DNA of 52,980 bases from Desulfuromonadales bacterium (GTDB lineage: Bacteria > Desulfobacterota > Desulfuromonadia > Geobacterales > Pseudopelobacteraceae): positions 1 through 52,980 of the forward strand of contig JAENWA010000121.1 of the NCBI GenBank assembly GCA_016650295.1, written 5' to 3'. Positions 1 through 7,045 of the stretch are shown here, piece by piece (position 1 is the stretch's first letter; every line of letters begins with the position of its first letter). Position numbers and translations under genes: made by a program. The notes below the pieces were generated by a model. That model was not told the DNA's origin, did no database searches, and saw only the letters and a list, made by a program, of their open reading frames with translations.

Positions 1-16
1 AGTAAATTGCATTCAT
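1..16 (-). CDS. 5' end of a gene leaving the window on the left
   Basis: On the minus strand an ATG at 16-14 follows a strong Shine-Dalgarno sequence (GAGGAGG, complement of about 22-28) with five bases between. Only five codons (Met-Asn-Ala-Ile-Tyr) lie in the window, so the product cannot be named. The upstream region folds into a three-branched structure whose basal stem includes this Shine-Dalgarno and start codon, which suggests control at translation initiation. The start is inferred from the ribosome site alone. Confidence 0.4.
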
Positions 17-108
17 GGAAGCCTCCTCGTGGTAGTTTGATTTCGGACGGCTAGGCCGGTCCGACCGCTTGCGCTTACAAGCTATTCAATACCACCGGGG
101 GCTTCCAT
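15..108 (-). promoter_or_regulatory. Foldable leader (three-way junction) covering a ribosome site
   Basis: Bases 15-34 pair with 90-108 with one small internal loop (27-28 against 96) and one G-T pair. Inside lie two further perfect stems: 43-48 with 59-64, and 67-71 with 78-82. Read on the minus strand this is a three-way junction whose 3' basal arm holds GAGGAGG and the start codon of the gene at position 16. That layout is typical of a leader that hides its ribosome site. It does not match any riboswitch consensus I can recall. An integron attC-type site was considered, but the core-site heptamers are absent. Confidence 0.45.
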
Positions 109-208
109 TTCAACTCTTACTTATGCATTCAAACATAATACAAATTAATAACAATCTTATGACGTGATTCTTTATGGTCAATTTGAACTATTCTATGTGA
201 CAACAAAA

Positions 209-247
209 TTGACTTGTATATATGATCTTGATATTGTGTATATACAA
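209..247 (+). promoter_or_regulatory. vapBC promoter and inverted-repeat operator
   Basis: A -35 box TTGACT (209-214) and a -10 box TATTGT (232-237) are 17 bp apart. A perfect 9-bp inverted repeat, TTGTATATA at 214-222 and TATATACAA at 239-247, straddles the spacer and -10 region. Toxin-antitoxin operons are commonly repressed by the antitoxin or the complex binding such repeats, so this is the probable autoregulatory operator. The sites are read from sequence; binding is inferred. Confidence 0.6.
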
Positions 248-267
248 AGTGTATCGGAGGAAAGATC

Positions 268-456
268 ATGGCAACTGCAATGACATCAATCAGGCTGGAT
301 ACCCAGCTGGCCGATGAGGCTGCTCAGATATTGGGAGTAAAAAGCCGGACAGAGGCGGTTCATGCCGCGTTGCGCGAGATCGTGGCACTCAAGAAGTTTC
401 AAAACCTGATGACGAAGCATGCGGGAAAACTGGCTTTCGAGGGGCACGGTGAGTAA
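268..456 (+). CDS. vapB: VapB-type antitoxin
   Basis: A 62-residue protein with a short ribbon-helix-helix-like N-terminus (MTSIRLDTQLADEAAQILG, residues 5-23) and a helical C-terminal tail, matching the size and style of VapB antitoxins of the DUF2191 type. It should bind its own operator as a dimer and neutralise the PIN-domain toxin encoded just downstream. The ATG at 268 has GGAGG at 256-260. Its stop overlaps the toxin start by 8 bp, which indicates translational coupling. The family call rests on size, the N-terminal pattern and pairing with VapC. Confidence 0.8.
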   Translation: MATAMTSIRLDTQLADEAAQILGVKSRTEAVHAALREIVALKKFQNLMTKHAGKLAFEGHGE

Positions 457-856
457 TCTGATTATCTTTGACACTTCGGTATTCATCGACCATCTGCGTA
501 CCGCATGCCACCAGGATCGAATTGACGCCATCAGCGGACTTATCAGAACCTCATCGGTTGTTCTGGCGGAGCTGTGGCGCGGAGCAACGAAACCGGCGGA
601 AATCTCTTTTTTGAAGGATTTGGAGAGGAATCATCCGGTTCTGACACCAACTGAAAAAAACTGGCTTGAATCTGGGCAGATACTGGGGAAGATACGAGCA
701 GACAAAGGTTATTCAGCGGATAAGTTGCGTGATTTGCATTTCGATGTGCTGATAGCTTTGTCAGCCCGTACGCACGGAGCCAGGCTGATTACCTCCAACC
801 GTGGTGATTTTGAGATGATCCGCGAATATCGGGAGTTCGTACTGGATGTGTGGTAG
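449..856 (+). CDS. vapC: VapC-type PIN-domain ribonuclease toxin
   Basis: A 135-residue PIN-domain protein. The reading frame is open further upstream, but the likely start is the GTG at 449, since it has GAGGGG four bases upstream and begins SNLIIFDTSVFIDHLR, the usual start of a VapC (acidic residue in FDTSVFID). Other PIN acidic positions are visible in SSVVLAELWRG, in the HFDVLIA segment and in ITSNRGDF near the C-terminus. VapC toxins are Mg-dependent endoribonucleases, often cutting initiator tRNA or rRNA. It overlaps the antitoxin gene, forming a standard antitoxin-first operon. No downstream terminator was noticed. Confidence 0.85.
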   Translation: MSNLIIFDTSVFIDHLRTACHQDRIDAISGLIRTSSVVLAELWRGATKPAEISFLKDLERNHPVLTPTEKNWLESGQILGKIRADKGYSADKLRDLHFDVLIALSARTHGARLITSNRGDFEMIREYREFVLDVW

Positions 857-978
857 TTCCACGGAGATATAATAGCTCTTCATGAAGTACAGGCAATTTA
901 TCAAAGAATCTCTCGCCAAATTTAGACCCTGTGGACGACTCGTAATACCTCTCTCTTGATGAAAACTGTTCAGGAAGG

Positions 979-1008
979 TTGACAAGCGGATGATTCGGAA
1001 ACTAATAT
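979..1008 (+). promoter_or_regulatory. Predicted sigma-70 promoter of apgM
   Basis: TTGACA at 979-984 and TAATAT at 1003-1008 with an 18-bp spacer, ending 28 bp before the apgM start codon. The -35 box is a perfect consensus. Confidence 0.55.
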
Positions 1009-1036
1009 GTCCGTTATCCCAATCTGAAAGGTCTGT

Positions 1037-2233
1037 ATGAAGGTTATCATTCTCCTCGGCGACGGCATGTCGGACTTACTCTATAGCGAACTGGGCAATA
1101 AATCGCCGCTTCAGGCGGCACACACCCCCAATATGGATTTCATGGCCCGGCATGGCCGGGTCGGGCTGGCCCGCACGGTACCCGACGGATTGCCGCCCGG
1201 CAGTGACGTGGCCAACCTCTCGGTCTTCGGCTACGACCCGCGCACCTGCTACACCGGCCGCTCCCCTCTGGAAGCCATCAGCATGGGGGTCACACTCGGT
1301 CCGGATGATGTCGCCTTCCGCATGAATCTCGTCACGCTCATGCCGAGAGGCAGTTCCATCTTCATGCAGGACTTTTCCGCAGGACATATTTCAACGGAAG
1401 AGGCGCACCTGCTGGTTGAAACCCTGCAGAAGGAGCTGGGCAGCGCCGAGTTCGAGTTTCACGCCGGGGTCGGCTACCGGCACCTGATGGTCTGGCGCAA
1501 CGGCAAAGACGGCATGAAAGGCACCCCCCCGCACGATATCACCGGCAAGTCGGTCCTGGATTTTCTTCCCACGGGCGACGGCGCCGACATTCTGAACAAC
1601 ATCATGAACCACGCCCAGATGGTGCTGCATGACCATCCGGTCAATGTCAAACGCAAGGAAGAGGGGCACCTGCCGGCCAACTCGGTCTGGCTCTGGGGAC
1701 ACGGCAAGACCCCTCAAATTGCCCCCTTCCGTGAGAAGTTCGGTATGTCCGGTACGGTTATCTCGGCAGTGGATCTGATCAAGGGCATCGGCATCTGTGC
1801 CGGGCTGGACGTGGTCAATGTGGAAGGCGCGACCGGCTACATCGATACCAACTATCTGGGCAAGGCACAGGCTGCACTGGCGGCACTGGAGAACCACGAT
1901 TTTGTCTATGTGCATTTAGAAGCGCCGGATGAGGCTTCGCATGCCGGCAACATGCAGCACAAACTGCAGGCTATTGAGGACTTTGACTCTCAGGTGGTCG
2001 GGACGATTCTGGAGGGGGTCAAGAAGTTCGGTGACTACGCCATCCTCTGTACGCCGGATCATCCGACACCGGTCAGGCTGATGACACACACCTCCGACCC
2101 GGTGCCGTTCATCATCTACCGCGGCGGTGAAGGTCCCGGGAATGGTGCCGTCAGCTATGATGAAGCTCAAGCAGCGTCCACCGGACTGTTGCTGGAAGGG
2201 TACAAGCTGATGAAGGAGCTGATGATACCGTAG
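1037..2233 (+). CDS. apgM: Cofactor-independent phosphoglycerate mutase, archaeal type
   Basis: This 398-residue protein matches the aPGAM family of the alkaline phosphatase superfamily, which interconverts 3- and 2-phosphoglycerate in glycolysis and gluconeogenesis using two metal ions. The N-terminal metal site LGDGM (residues 7-11) and the catalytic serine in SDVANLSVFGYDP (Ser62) are present. C-terminal metal ligands are in CTPDHPTPV and THTSDPVP. The length is normal for the family. It has its own predicted promoter upstream and a strong hairpin terminator downstream, so it is probably a single-gene transcript. The start has an AAGG-type ribosome site. Confidence 0.93.
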   Translation: MKVIILLGDGMSDLLYSELGNKSPLQAAHTPNMDFMARHGRVGLARTVPDGLPPGSDVANLSVFGYDPRTCYTGRSPLEAISMGVTLGPDDVAFRMNLVTLMPRGSSIFMQDFSAGHISTEEAHLLVETLQKELGSAEFEFHAGVGYRHLMVWRNGKDGMKGTPPHDITGKSVLDFLPTGDGADILNNIMNHAQMVLHDHPVNVKRKEEGHLPANSVWLWGHGKTPQIAPFREKFGMSGTVISAVDLIKGIGICAGLDVVNVEGATGYIDTNYLGKAQAALAALENHDFVYVHLEAPDEASHAGNMQHKLQAIEDFDSQVVGTILEGVKKFGDYAILCTPDHPTPVRLMTHTSDPVPFIIYRGGEGPGNGAVSYDEAQAASTGLLLEGYKLMKELMIP

Positions 2234-2252
2234 CTGAAGAGTTACAGACACA

Positions 2253-2288
2253 AAAAGGGCATCCGGTCATGACGGGATGCCCTTTTTT
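2253..2288 (+). terminator. Intrinsic terminator after apgM
   Basis: GGGCATCC (2257-2264) pairs with GGATGCCC (2275-2282), followed by six T residues (2283-2288). An A tract on the other side makes it potentially bidirectional, so it could also end transcripts from the minus-strand FecR gene and the SulP remnant. Confidence 0.85.
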
Positions 2289-2315
2289 CATATCTGACCG
2301 GAGAGCACGGACGGT

Positions 2316-2486
2316 TCAGCGCTCCTCCAGAATCTGCAGTTCCGCATCGGTCTGACGCAGGCTTTCGGCGATGCCGAAGGCCACCGATGAGGGGAGCGCA
2401 ACCAGCATGGCAGCCAGTCCACCCCAGAAATCATCCGTCCACGAAGTGCGTTCCGAACGGGCGTTTTCTTTGCTCGATGTGACCAT
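2316..2486 (-). pseudogene. Remnant of a SulP-family anion permease
   Basis: A 56-codon minus-strand reading frame encodes FWGGLAAMLVALPSSVAFGI (residues 20-39). This closely resembles the first membrane helix of SulP-type sulfate/anion permeases. After one such segment it jumps to a charged tail, ESLRQTDAELQILEER, and stops. SulP proteins have 10-14 helices and 500 or more residues, so this is most likely the N-terminal tip joined to a C-terminal scrap by a large in-frame internal deletion. The ATG at 2486 has only a distant AAGGA, so expression is uncertain. It lies just downstream of the FecR gene. It could instead be a real one-helix small protein. Confidence 0.55.
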
Positions 2487-2518
2487 GGATTCGATATCCT
2501 TACGGATTGAACGTGAGA

Positions 2519-4705
2519 CTATCTCTCCTTGCGATCTTTGCCCCGGTTGTCATTTCCTTTCGGTTCACTGCCCTTGGTTTCACTGCCTTTGGGGTCTTTC
2601 TCGGGGCTGCTTTCCGGCGTGGTGACTTTCCAGACCTTTTTCGGCTGTATCTCGCGCGGGACTGACTCGCGACGCGGCTGATCAGCCCGGGGCGCAGTTA
2701 CCGCTTTCGGCGGGACTGCTGCCGGAGCGGTCGGTGTAGCCTGTCGTGCATCTCCGCGTGGTACGGTTGCCGCCGGACGGTTGCGCACATCAGCCGGGGG
2801 AGTGACAGTCTGTCGCGGCTGTTCGGAGCGCTGGGGAGCTGCACCGGGAACCGGAGGCGCGTTTTGCGGAACGGGTGGCACGGGTTGAGGAGCCGCTTGC
2901 GGACGGGTTGTTGGTTGTCGGCGATTTTCTCGTTGCTGCGAAGCCGGTTGTTGCGGCGGTGTGACTGGTGTTGCCGCTCGTTCTGCCGGTACACCGGCAG
3001 GAAGGGTGGGCTGTTTATCCCGGGCCTGTGGCGTATGGCTGGAAGGAGCACCAGGCGGGACCGCCGGACGGTTATGCACGTCAGGCGGGGTGGTTGTTGT
3101 CTGTCGCGGCTTCTCGGAGCGCTGAGGAGCCGCGCCGGGCACTGGAGGCGCGTTTTGTGGAACGGGTGGCACGGGTTGAGGAGCCGCTTGTGGTCGTGTC
3201 GATTGCTGACGGTGCTCATCACGCTGTTGCGAAGCGGGCTGTTGCGGCGGTGCGCCCGGTTTTACCGCACGATCTGCCGGCACAACGACAGGAAAGGTTG
3301 TCTGTTTTTCCCGGACCTGCGGCGTACGGCTGGAAGGAGCCGCAGATGGTACTTTGTCAGCAGGAGCCGTTTGCGGCCGGCGTCGATCAGCAGCCGGCTC
3401 CGGGGTTACCCGCGGAAATCTGTTGCGCAGTTCACGGGTATCTCGGCGCTCCACCCGGGGAGGCGCAACCCGTGGAGGTGTTTGCTTGATTATCGGCATG
3501 CGAGTTTCCCGTAGCGGCTTGATGCGCGGGCTGCCGATTGAAACGGATACCGAAACGGCTGCGTTTCTGGCAGGTTGCTGAGTGGCAGACTTCCCTCTCA
3601 GGAATTCGTTGTGCGGCAATACGGTCAATCCGCCAGGTTTGGTGCGGTTCCTGTAGACAACGGTGCTGGTGTTGATGGTAGCGTTAGTAATATTCACGCT
3701 GTTGCTGCCGTAGTTTCTATGACCGTAAAACTTCTCGCCGGGCGCCAGGGGGGTCCAGCCGACATGGCTTCCGGTGCGGTACCATCCTACATAACCGGGG
3801 CCCCAATACACATCTCCCCGAACGGGCGGCACCCAGCACCACCCGAAACCGCTGACAACAGCCCATCTGCCGAAGTGATACGGCGCCCAGCCCCAAGGTT
3901 CAAATGACAACCAGACGTAGTCGTCACCTCTCCAGATCCAGCGCCCGCTGCGATAGGGGGCCCAGTCAGCCGAGACGATGACGTTCGGTCTCCAGACGGA
4001 GCCGTATTCCGGCACAGACACCCAGGTGCCGTTTACATCAAGCTCCCCGGAGTAGCCGCGAAGTTCATCGGGCAGGCTTGAATTGGCCTTGCCAGACCTG
4101 GACAGTTCCCGATCCCGGTCCACATTCCAGAGTTCCCAGTTGTCGGCAGGATTGAGCGCCAGGATTTCGTTTCGCCCCTCTTCCAGCAGGATATGCTCAC
4201 CGGCGCGCACCCTTGTCCGGCTGCCGTTGCCTTCCACATAGGCTGATCCCTTGATTATGGCGACATCCTCTTCGAAGTTCGGCAGCATATCTATGCGAAA
4301 GCGGGTTCGTGCCGTTGGAAGTACGGTGGTATCGTCGGCGTCGACCTGGAGCGAGTTGTCTTTGACGGCCTGGTCGGTTCTCATGTACAGGTACCCGCTG
4401 GCCAGATGCAGATGTATGAAGCCGTCTTCGTTGGCAAGCAGGTCAAGCTGTGACCCGCCATCCAGCCGCACGACCGTTCCATCAGGGAGTTGCAACTCGA
4501 CTCTGCTGCCGTCGGGACACCAGACGGCATCCCCCTCCTCAAGCGGCGTGTTGATGGCTGCCGGCAGCCATTCATCGCTGTCTGGTGTTCGAAACAGCGT
4601 GTCGCCTTCCATGTATCGAATCCGTGCCGGGCCTGTGACGGCAGCCGACGACCAAGTTGGAATTGTAAACAGTACGAGCAGGCATACCAGGATGATTCGT
4701 TTCAT
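2519..4705 (-). CDS. FecR-domain secreted protein with Trp-rich region and proline-rich repeats
   Basis: The predicted protein has 728 residues. The frame is open to 4759, but the ATG at 4705 has AAGGAG upstream and begins a clear signal peptide (MKRIILVCLLVLFTIPTWSS). A FecR-type beta domain follows (VWCPDGSRVELQLPDGTVVR and a GEHILLEEG turn). Next comes a Trp/Tyr-rich segment (SADWAPYRSGRWIWRGDDYV, WLSFEPWGWAPYHFGRW) of the DUF6600 kind. The C-terminal half is low-complexity Pro/Gln/Arg with two 97-residue tandem repeats and a charged Lys/Gly/Asp tail. It is probably a periplasmic or surface protein; no sigma/anti-sigma partner is adjacent, so FecR-type signalling is not supported. Function unknown. 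Confidence 0.75.
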   Translation of the reverse strand: MKRIILVCLLVLFTIPTWSSAAVTGPARIRYMEGDTLFRTPDSDEWLPAAINTPLEEGDAVWCPDGSRVELQLPDGTVVRLDGGSQLDLLANEDGFIHLHLASGYLYMRTDQAVKDNSLQVDADDTTVLPTARTRFRIDMLPNFEEDVAIIKGSAYVEGNGSRTRVRAGEHILLEEGRNEILALNPADNWELWNVDRDRELSRSGKANSSLPDELRGYSGELDVNGTWVSVPEYGSVWRPNVIVSADWAPYRSGRWIWRGDDYVWLSFEPWGWAPYHFGRWAVVSGFGWCWVPPVRGDVYWGPGYVGWYRTGSHVGWTPLAPGEKFYGHRNYGSNSVNITNATINTSTVVYRNRTKPGGLTVLPHNEFLRGKSATQQPARNAAVSVSVSIGSPRIKPLRETRMPIIKQTPPRVAPPRVERRDTRELRNRFPRVTPEPAADRRRPQTAPADKVPSAAPSSRTPQVREKQTTFPVVVPADRAVKPGAPPQQPASQQRDEHRQQSTRPQAAPQPVPPVPQNAPPVPGAAPQRSEKPRQTTTTPPDVHNRPAVPPGAPSSHTPQARDKQPTLPAGVPAERAATPVTPPQQPASQQRENRRQPTTRPQAAPQPVPPVPQNAPPVPGAAPQRSEQPRQTVTPPADVRNRPAATVPRGDARQATPTAPAAVPPKAVTAPRADQPRRESVPREIQPKKVWKVTTPESSPEKDPKGSETKGSEPKGNDNRGKDRKER
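2759..3340 (-). repeat. Two 291-bp in-frame tandem repeats
   Basis: Two successive 291-bp units (about 3050-3340 and 2759-3049), each coding for 97 residues of Pro/Gln/Arg-rich sequence. Matching anchors such as TCGGAGCG at 2823 and 3114 are exactly 291 bp apart. Each unit starts APSS(R/H)TPQ and contains APQPVPPVPQNAPPVPGAAP. The repeats have diverged at scattered codons, so the duplication is not very recent. Confidence 0.85.
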
Positions 4706-4853
4706 ACCAGACTCCTTGTCAGATGTGGCAAGTAATGATGCTTGTATTCGAAATAGCAAGCAAGGAATGTTCCGTTTTGTAACTAGTTATAATACTTGGA
4801 GTTTTGTGGTGATAGCCCAGGTTGCTCGTGACGCAAATGAGGTGCTGTTCGAT

Positions 4854-5714
4854 CTATTTGAAGTTATCGATGATCCAGCGGGCAATGCTGCGCAGGGGCG
4901 GAAGAGCGGGCAGCGCATCGACAGGAAACCAGCGGGCATCTTCAAGTTCGCGGGTTTCGATGCAGATCTCGCCCCCGTCATAATCGGCAATAAAACCGGC
5001 CATCAGTTGAGCCGGAAAAGGCCAGTTCTGGCTACCCAGATAGCGAACGTTGCGGATGGCGATACCGGTCTCCTCTTTCACCTCACGGATGGCGCATTCT
5101 TCCAGCGATTCGCCGAAATCGAGAAAACCGGCCACCAGACCGTATCTGCCGGCCGCCCATTCCGGCTTGCGGACCAACAACAGTTCATTGCCGCGTTTTA
5201 CCAGTACGATGGCGCAGGGGTGGATGTGAGGGTAATGCTCGGCATGGCAGGCAGTGCAGTGTTTGCCCCAGGTTGCCGGCATGCGCTCCGTTGCCCCACC
5301 GCAGCGCTGACAGTGCCGGCTCTGGAATTCCCAGTGCAGGATCTGCTTTGCCAGGCCAGCCAGGGTCAGGGTTTGTATGTCCATGCGCTCATGGGTGGCA
5401 TTGAAGGGCTCGGCGACCAGAGGCGCTTCAAGAGCCTGACTGCTGCTGACGGTCGCGGCAAACAACGGCCTGTGCTGCCAGGAGCCGATGCAGAGCACTG
5501 TCCCTTGCGGTGACAGCAGTTCCGGTCGTTTGCCCTGCAGCAGTTTCAGGCCGTTACCCGTCTCTTCAAGAACAGCGTTGCTACCCTGGATGATGACCCA
5601 GGTACCTTCTTCAGCCGGTAGAACCGGGCCGGGAGCACAAATTTGCAGGTCGTTTTTTACCGAGGAAAAATTGAACGGCAAATTGACTGCTTCCGGGTAG
5701 AGAGCTGCTTGCAT
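4854..5714 (-). CDS. nudC: NADH pyrophosphatase (Nudix hydrolase)
   Basis: The 286-residue protein has NudC architecture. A zinc ribbon is formed by Cys135, Cys138, Cys153 and Cys156. The Nudix box runs at residues 196-218 (GFLDFGESLEECAIREVKEE) with the catalytic RE and EE pairs. The NudC-specific motif SQNWPFP is at 228-234; the family usually has SQPWPFP. It hydrolyses NAD(H) to NMN(H) and AMP, and in E. coli also removes NAD caps from RNA. The ATG at 5714 follows GCAGGAGA. It lies upstream of the FecR gene on the same strand with a 148-bp gap, so co-transcription is possible but not shown. Confidence 0.93.
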   Translation of the reverse strand: MQAALYPEAVNLPFNFSSVKNDLQICAPGPVLPAEEGTWVIIQGSNAVLEETGNGLKLLQGKRPELLSPQGTVLCIGSWQHRPLFAATVSSSQALEAPLVAEPFNATHERMDIQTLTLAGLAKQILHWEFQSRHCQRCGGATERMPATWGKHCTACHAEHYPHIHPCAIVLVKRGNELLLVRKPEWAAGRYGLVAGFLDFGESLEECAIREVKEETGIAIRNVRYLGSQNWPFPAQLMAGFIADYDGGEICIETRELEDARWFPVDALPALPPLRSIARWIIDNFK

Positions 5715-5902
5715 GGGAATCTCCTGCAGCGAGGTTGGATGTTTTTATTTTGGTTTGGTATGCGAGCGAATGCAGCCAGTCCATAGTCAAAGCCAAACGT
5801 CTCGATAATAGAAAATGAATCTCAGGCGTCAAGTATACCACGAATGGTTCCAATGTGCTGCACGGACTTGACTCGCGGCACATTTATCAACATAATGGCG
5901 CC

Positions 5903-6904
5903 ATGTTTTCCCGTAACCTGTTTTCTAAAACCGTGATTACAAACGCAGTCCGCATCTGTCTCGTCCTGCTGCTGTTCTGGTACCTGTTCTGTCTGTTTGT
6001 CCCGCCGGGTAACGGCGGCGTTGCCCGCGATATCTCATTCCCTTCCGGCAGCGGTATCCGCAAGTTGGCCGCTGAACTGAAAGTCGGCGGCATTATCCGC
6101 AGCAGTTGGCATTTTGTTCTGGTTACGCGCCTGCGGGGGGCAGCCCATCGTCTGAAGGCCGGTGATTATCGCTTCAATGACGGCATGACGCCGGATGTGA
6201 TTCTGAAGAAACTGGTAGCAGGAGATGTGGATTACCGCAAATTCTCCCTTCCGGAGGGGTACTCCATCTACCAGGCAGCCGAGCTGCTGGATCAGAAAGG
6301 GTATTTCACGAAATCTGATTTTCTGGGGAAATGCCGTGACCGGGCCCTGTTGGCCGGCCTTGGAGTGGCTGAAGCATCGGTGGAAGGGTATCTGTATCCG
6401 GCGACCTACAACCTGTCACGCGGCGGAACAGTGGAACAGCTGATCAGCCAGATGGTGGAACAGTCCGACAAGAAGTATGCCGAGCTGACAGCCAAAGGGG
6501 GAGGGGCTGCCGGGCTCTCCCGCCATGCGGTCGTTACGCTGGCATCCCTTATCGAAAAAGAGGCGGTCTCCTCCGCGGAAAAACCGCTGATTTCATCGGT
6601 GTTTCATAACCGGTTGCGGATCGGAATGCCGCTGCAGAGTGACCCTACCGCGGTCTACGGGGTGCGGGCCTTTGCCGGCAAGGTGACCAAGGCTGACATA
6701 GAACGCCCCTCACCCTACAACACCTACCTTGTCAAGGGGCTTCCTCCCGGCCCTATCGGCAACTCCGGCGCCGATGCGATTGAAGCGGCGCTGCATCCGG
6801 CCGCCACACAGTACCTCTATTTTGTCGCCCGTCAGGACGGCACTCACCAGTTTTCCCGCACCCTGGAAGAGCACAACCGGGCAGTGCGGCTTTACCTCAA
6901 GTAA
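5903..6904 (+). CDS. mltG: Endolytic murein transglycosylase MltG
   Basis: The product is a YceG/MltG-family protein of 333 residues from the ATG at 5903. The frame is also open from a GTG at 5855, and neither has a strong ribosome site; 5903 is preferred because it places one N-terminal membrane anchor at about residues 15-33. A LysM-like region follows (FSLPEGYSIYQAAELL), then the catalytic domain with ASLIEKEA (catalytic Glu218, the same number as in E. coli), SVFHNRL, MPLQSDPTAVYG and SPYNTYLVKGLPPGPIGNSG. The enzyme cuts nascent glycan strands in the periplasm and sets their length. It converges on the phosphoesterase gene. Confidence 0.92.
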   Translation: MFSRNLFSKTVITNAVRICLVLLLFWYLFCLFVPPGNGGVARDISFPSGSGIRKLAAELKVGGIIRSSWHFVLVTRLRGAAHRLKAGDYRFNDGMTPDVILKKLVAGDVDYRKFSLPEGYSIYQAAELLDQKGYFTKSDFLGKCRDRALLAGLGVAEASVEGYLYPATYNLSRGGTVEQLISQMVEQSDKKYAELTAKGGGAAGLSRHAVVTLASLIEKEAVSSAEKPLISSVFHNRLRIGMPLQSDPTAVYGVRAFAGKVTKADIERPSPYNTYLVKGLPPGPIGNSGADAIEAALHPAATQYLYFVARQDGTHQFSRTLEEHNRAVRLYLK

Positions 6905-6914
6905 TTCCAATTCT

Positions 6915-7005
6915 AAATCAAGGCGCTATCTTCGTTGGCTCGTCTTCGGCTCCTCAACGTACTATGGGTACGCCTTCGTCGCCTCAATCCTCGCCGCCTT
7001 GATTT
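6915..7005. repeat. Palindromic intergenic repeat element
   Basis: A perfect 11-bp inverted repeat (6915-6925 with 6995-7005; AAATCAAGGCG and its complement) bounds a 91-bp element with an internal GTAC-TATGG-GTAC centre and two imperfect copies of a TTGAGG...CGAAG motif. It sits between convergent genes and has no reading frame of its own. It has the form of a REP or MITE-like dispersed repeat, and may also act as a transcription barrier. Confidence 0.6.
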
Positions 7006-7045
7006 CATCCTTGATTTATAATCGGAAAAAATTTCACCGCTGTTA

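Noticed and set aside
15-108. An integron attC site or insertion-sequence end
   Set aside because: No core-site heptamers and no transposase or integrase nearby; the Shine-Dalgarno and ATG in one arm explain the structure better.
2864-3514. Plus-strand frames opposite the FecR protein repeats
   Set aside because: Their own repeated composition only mirrors the 291-bp repeats of the minus-strand gene.
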